This document shows, one piece after another, positions 46,901-49,876 of a DNA stretch of 49,876 bases. Both the position numbers and the translations under genes were made by a program. Source of the stretch: Zelonia costaricensis (taxonomy: Eukaryota; Euglenozoa; Kinetoplastea; Trypanosomatida; Trypanosomatidae); the NCBI GenBank assembly GCA_030849075.1, contig JASAOO010003378.1:1-49876 (forward strand), written 5' to 3'. The notes beneath the pieces were generated by a model. That model searched no databases. It worked only from the letters and a program-made list of their open reading frames with translations, and had not been told where the DNA came from. Positions within the stretch are counted from its first letter, which is position 1. Every line of letters begins with the position of its first letter.

Positions 46901-49660
46901 CGAAGGTCGGAACTGCCACTCCGGTGCGGTGGACGTCAGAAGACTGGCGCGGCGCTGCTCCTCCGCGTCATCGCTCGGGTGCGGGCGCGCCTGCGGTCGC
47001 ATCGGCCGCCTCCCTCGTGAGCTCCACACTTGTCCGACGCTCGGGTCGGCGCCCCCTCGTGGCACCGCCGCCGGGCCCTGCCGGCCTGCCCGCTTGTGCT
47101 CTCGACTCCTCTGGCGCCCCTCTGGCGTGAGGCGGCGCGGCTGCAGCCGGGCTGGTGCGACGGTGTCGTTGAAGGTGCTGTGCGGGACGGGGGCGAGCTC
47201 CTGGTCGTCGTAGACAGAGGCGAGCTCGTGAATGACCGACGAGTCGTCGCTCACCGCGTCCATGAGGTACTTCCGGCGCCGGATGGGCGCACCGGGTCGC
47301 TGCCGGCGCGACCGCCCGTTGCGGTTCGTCGCGGTCACGCTCTCCGCCTGCGAGTCGCTGGAGTCGGCGCTGAGCTGCTCCGCGGTCGCCGTGATGGAGT
47401 CCGAAAGGCTGTCGTGCGCGCGTGGCGGAGAGGGAGCCGCGCGGCGCGTGGGCTGCTGGATCAGGACGCTGCTGGGCTGGCTGACGTCACAGCCGGCCGT
47501 GCCGCCGCCCTGTGGCTGGCCGCGCGATGCAGGCGGAGGGGACACGCTCACCGAAGACGGCGGCGATGACGGCGGCGGCGGCCGCGGTGTGGCGGTGCTG
47601 ACCGGTGCCTGACCCGCCGTCTCGTGAAGGCTGTACGTGGTCGACGTCATGGGACGGTGCTCCGCCGATGTCGTGAGTCGAGTGTGGATGGTAGTGCTGG
47701 TCGCGGTTGTAGTGCTGCCTGTTGTGTTGGAGCCGTGCTGCTGAGAATGAAGGCGATGGCCGCTTCTGCCGCCACCGGCGGTGGTGTCGGCGTGCGCTTC
47801 GTCCTGCATCGGCATCGGTGCGTCGACACCGGCGGCGCCCCCAGCAAACCCGGCGGGGACGGTGCTGGTGGGTGTCGAGCGGGCTGAGGACGTGTGCGGC
47901 CGTTGCTCCTCCTGCCACCCCTCTAACGAGGAGCCCACCAGTGGGGACAGCGGCGGCGGCGACCGCGACGCATCCGTCGACTGGAGCTTTGCCATCCACA
48001 GCGCCGTCACGTACTGCAGCTCGCGACCGACAAGGTCGGCGTAGTATGCGCGCTGCGCTGGAGTTAGGACGAAGCCAGAGCGCGGCTGTGCCCCGCCCCC
48101 GAGCGCCACCTCTTGGTAGTCGACGTCCAAGCTCATCTGCACGGCAAGCAGCACCTCCATGGCACTGGTGAAGTGCTGGTGCACCTCCGCCTGCGCCCGT
48201 GCGGCGAGGATGCGCTGCTGGATGCGTGGCAGCGTCCACTCCCCCGCCGCTGGGCCGATCTCGATGCCGGCGGCACCGGCGGCCGCCTGCGGTGTGAGGG
48301 GCACAGCCGCTCCGGCCCCGGCGAGGTCGTCCGCGCCGAGGGCGATCCACGATGCCCCGCTGTCGCCGAAGACCCCGTCCTGCTGCATCGCTGTCCCACC
48401 TTCCTGCGCGCCGTCGCTGCGATCACTCGAGGTGGCCTCCCGCACGGTGCTTGCCGACCCGGCCCGGCCCGGTTCAGGAAGTGCCCGGTCGTCCTCCGTG
48501 CGGCCGGTTGCGAGGACCGCAGAGGCGTGCTGCCGGGCTTGCCGTGGCGCGATCGAGGCGGAGCTGCTGCGGATACGCTGCGCGACGCGCCTGTTGGGGT
48601 CTCTGACGTTGAAGTCCTCGAGCGCGTCCATCGCGGAGGCGCGGTAGGGCCGCGGCGCCGACGACGGACGGCGGCGGCGGCTCTGCGAGAGCGGGTCCAC
48701 GTCGGGGTCCGCTGCGACGAGCGGCTGCGACGCGGCTGCCGACGGCGCTGCAGCACTGCTGGGCGGCAGCAGCACCGCCGCCACAGCACCCACTACCGTG
48801 TGCGGCGGCACCGCTGCGCCGCCGCACTCCTCCCCCTCCTCCTGCTCAGACTCCCCATCGTTGACGCTGTCCCAGTCGTCGTCGTCGTCGGTGGAGTCGT
48901 AGGTGAAGCTGGCGGAACGGGGACGGACATAGAGCGTCTTGTTGCTGAAGGCGCGTATCTGCGCGGTGGTGGCCACCGGCGGCGCGCTGCTGCTGCCGGG
49001 CGTCGCGAGGTACGACATGAAGGTGCTGCCCGGTCGCGGAGAGGTCGTGCCGCTGGCCAGCAGAGGCGCGTCCCCGTCCCGCGAGCCCGCCACCGACGCA
49101 AAGGTCGAGGACGGGCGCCCGCGGAAGATGCTGCTGCGCCCGCTGGCCGCCGCGCCAGGGAAGTGGCGCAGGTGCTGCATCATGGCCGACGCAGCACGCG
49201 AGCGCACGGCGGGGTGCAGGCTGCCGCTGAAGGCCCCTGCCGTTGCTGTGCTGAAGGAGCGGCCCGTGAAGGCAGGCCCGCTCGGGCGCGGACGGGCGAG
49301 GGCATCGGCCCTCACCTCGTGCTCGCACGCGCTGGTCGGGGAGGACGGCGTCGACCGCGATGAAGCAGACGACGCATCCGCGGCACTGACGGCGGTGGGC
49401 GAGCGCGGTGCAGAGCGCCTACCCCCGTGCCTTGCCGCGCCCCCACTTGCCGTGCTGCTCGGCACGTGCACAGCTGAAATCACGGTCACGGCCGCCGCGG
49501 CCGCTGGCGCGTAGACGTCGACGGTGCTGGCGGACTCGCTCGCTGTCACGATCGCCTCGCCCTCGGGTGCGCGGTTCAGAGGCGCGCGCACCAGCCCAGA
49601 CCTGGCCTGGAAGCGGGGGTCGGCGGTCTGCCACACCGGCGGCACGGTGGGGGACTCCAT
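43994..49660 (-). CDS. Large low-complexity protein with 35-residue tandem repeat, function unknown
   Basis: I do not recognise this 1888-residue protein. It is mostly Ser/Ala/Pro/Arg-rich and probably disordered. Ordered islands are residues about 476-560 (helical, with LPRIQQRILAARAQAEVHQH and YYADLVGRELQYVTALWMAK), about 1308-1333 (YSYFYAYKTIHGTDGQPHRR) and about 1560-1648. The last includes FVAVMCASGVPPSEWTKDG and AEWWLRSEGYAAGSYFNAYR and looks like a small folded domain. A tandem repeat with a 35-residue period occupies residues about 1434-1517. The N-terminus (PPVWQTADPRFQARSG) and C-terminus (GHFSAKPRHTVRPGSADL) are conserved-looking. No transmembrane segment or catalytic motif is seen. 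A kinetoplastid-restricted cytoskeletal role would be a guess. The start at 49660 is the first methionine of the frame and follows a plausible splice acceptor by 186 nt. Confidence 0.8.
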   Translation of the reverse strand: MESPTVPPVWQTADPRFQARSGLVRAPLNRAPEGEAIVTASESASTVDVYAPAAAAAVTVISAVHVPSSTASGGAARHGGRRSAPRSPTAVSAADASSASSRSTPSSPTSACEHEVRADALARPRPSGPAFTGRSFSTATAGAFSGSLHPAVRSRAASAMMQHLRHFPGAAASGRSSIFRGRPSSTFASVAGSRDGDAPLLASGTTSPRPGSTFMSYLATPGSSSAPPVATTAQIRAFSNKTLYVRPRSASFTYDSTDDDDDWDSVNDGESEQEEGEECGGAAVPPHTVVGAVAAVLLPPSSAAAPSAAASQPLVAADPDVDPLSQSRRRRPSSAPRPYRASAMDALEDFNVRDPNRRVAQRIRSSSASIAPRQARQHASAVLATGRTEDDRALPEPGRAGSASTVREATSSDRSDGAQEGGTAMQQDGVFGDSGASWIALGADDLAGAGAAVPLTPQAAAGAAGIEIGPAAGEWTLPRIQQRILAARAQAEVHQHFTSAMEVLLAVQMSLDVDYQEVALGGGAQPRSGFVLTPAQRAYYADLVGRELQYVTALWMAKLQSTDASRSPPPLSPLVGSSLEGWQEEQRPHTSSARSTPTSTVPAGFAGGAAGVDAPMPMQDEAHADTTAGGGRSGHRLHSQQHGSNTTGSTTTATSTTIHTRLTTSAEHRPMTSTTYSLHETAGQAPVSTATPRPPPPSSPPSSVSVSPPPASRGQPQGGGTAGCDVSQPSSVLIQQPTRRAAPSPPRAHDSLSDSITATAEQLSADSSDSQAESVTATNRNGRSRRQRPGAPIRRRKYLMDAVSDDSSVIHELASVYDDQELAPVPHSTFNDTVAPARLQPRRLTPEGRQRSREHKRAGRQGPAAVPRGGADPSVGQVWSSRGRRPMRPQARPHPSDDAEEQRRASLLTSTAPEWQFRPSPMPMPSAQWYADHSHSTLVTLESPSPQADVAAAAESTSSPRSASLSSDSVSTLSDGEAGARSSTSRNTPERYRDDSTDAEAPGAMTGARRKTAQGTTLEADTPSSPRHSAADNATATGTGAGGAQESRQHSRLRGQSDSPSRALSVNGTDVSEPHGRRVRRQRAIFTRRHRRGNASPNARLEPSCEVQLSSDSRIDAVRQVPHRPANSPRSDAAHRRHSESSETTITLMPPTSAEYAAASQAAAGTAATSAAGAEALRQTTTHVQHTRKVKSVVHNASTSISTVHITCHHHSESPAAAPDRSGTEESDVTEVERTADFNSDVGGDSPPSMHPPRRPHERAGPSPPLPSRDVRTPEAGGDLRRFMSPPTSPPPTDEREGHRRQAATMGTVTGYSYFYAYKTIHGTDGQPHRRLVLCKGAPRSTSGDRTAQPHAASSPPPPQPVKPLPQLAAASTVPQALTTTALAEPAADLSPLPTIVVQHVPDEPLLVIAQPTTFDADILEKPASPHPPAVNAPPAASHSQLEAQLTDNERAQLERAARHSVAMPVAASPAASHSQLEAQLTDNERAQLERAARRSVAMPVAASPAASHSQLEAQLTGGEEFRARVAEGHAGRAGEGGGVSSAAATNSAAGSALSEVSLVLIEERLQREDDGFVAVMCASGVPPSEWTKDGRRRTVFSGDVAEWWLRSEGYAAGSYFNAYRKALPRQQATGMKWCGTPAAALRDWDRVNATPAESAAEESPGAPGAVHKEESAAAWRAADVYIDASSPPAGEADARAEAVSETETLPVPTESSAAPVPALPAHEAQGAPALRGAAPPVLSAGSSTALSGAVSAVERAGVTPGTEADGRARLRDLRLRPTPGFGHFSAKPRHTVRPGSADLTSAIAYLRTGAVEAEVRTGVPSSYTALGRPSLPHPPARHSWWQRVHSTSDAALLRPREGAPAEWQLRGVGGLGRGRPASAGASRSRPW
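45111..45360 (-). repeat. 105-bp tandem repeat encoding a 35-residue unit
   Basis: Copies start at 45111, 45216 and 45321. The first two are full length and differ at only a few positions; the third matches for its first 40 bases. The encoded unit contains SQLEAQLTDNERAQLE and RSVAMPVAASP, so a charged amphipathic helix alternates with a hydrophobic Ala/Val/Pro linker. The period is an exact multiple of three, so copy-number change would keep the frame. Confidence 0.92.
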
Positions 49661-49876
49661 GTACGCCGGAGCAAGACAGGGGAGGGGCGCGAGAGCGACG
49701 GTTGTCGACGGCCGTGAACGTGCCGGTGTTGAGGCGAAGTGACCGCGGCGTGCGCTGCCACGGCCTTGAGTTGCTCTTCCTCTGGTGCACAGCGCGTATA
49801 AGTCTGTGCCTCGGTGCGCCGCAAGATGGCGTGCGCGCGGCTGGTTCTGGTTTGGGGGGGGGGGCCTGTGAAGAGG
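49661..49876. other. Leader region of the 1888-residue gene at the window edge
   Basis: This short stretch contains an 8-base palindrome ACGGCCGT near 49718-49725 and a G run at the far end that is the pyrimidine tract of the predicted acceptor. No gene is seen, and the upstream gene lies outside the window. Confidence 0.6.
49847..49866 (-). promoter_or_regulatory. Predicted spliced-leader acceptor for the 1888-residue gene
   Basis: On the minus strand a run of about a dozen C followed by AAACCAG places an acceptor AG at 49847-49848, giving a leader of 186 nt. A second CAG six bases further on is an alternative. Confidence 0.45.

Overview
The window looks like nuclear DNA of a trypanosomatid of the Leishmaniinae type (Leishmania, Leptomonas, Crithidia or a relative; I cannot name the genus from sequence alone). 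It is GC-rich. The genes are long and intronless and all lie on the minus strand. Spacers are full of (GT/CA)n microsatellites, long homopolymeric G or C runs and polypyrimidine tracts followed by AG, which is what spliced-leader trans-splicing of a polycistronic transcript requires. I see no strand switch, tRNA, rRNA, transposase or CRISPR array. The window appears to be an interior piece of one polycistronic transcription unit read from right to left.

In transcription order (right to left) there are twelve protein genes. They are: a 1888-residue low-complexity protein with a 35-residue tandem repeat (43994-49660); a 531-residue mitochondrial helical protein, possibly an RNA-editing (RESC) factor (40489-42084); a 718-residue protein with a mitochondrial-like N-terminus (37243-39399); an RluA-family pseudouridine synthase (34436-36700); a RING-H2/coiled-coil protein whose RING is split by a 122-residue insertion (32434-33903); an acidic right-handed beta-helix protein (29665-31758); a 1906-residue polyproline/alanine-rich protein (22341-28061); a membrane J-domain protein (19626-21527); an aldo/keto reductase (17970-19124); a DNAAF1/ODA7 (LRRC50) dynein-arm assembly factor (15063-17135); a giant multi-BRCT protein (4942-13659); and a divergent cytosolic HSP70 of the HSP70.4 type (2293-4233). 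The left 2.3 kb is the region downstream of HSP70.

The genes form no pathway in the bacterial-operon sense. There is a chaperone/flagellar-assembly flavour on the left (HSP70, J-protein, DNAAF1) and a mitochondrial/RNA flavour on the right (pseudouridine synthase and two candidate mitochondrial proteins). Several long open frames extend upstream through translated CA repeats (His-Thr or Cys-Val runs). For these I chose the first methionine after the low-complexity stretch.

The items most worth a second look are the multi-BRCT giant, the split RING, the HSP70 ending in EDVD, perfect inverted repeats in several predicted 5' leaders (42135-42159, 28115-28142, 4291-4305), a structured non-repetitive block at 42366-42540, and the possible editing-complex subunit. 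All functional calls come from motif recognition by eye; no search was run.
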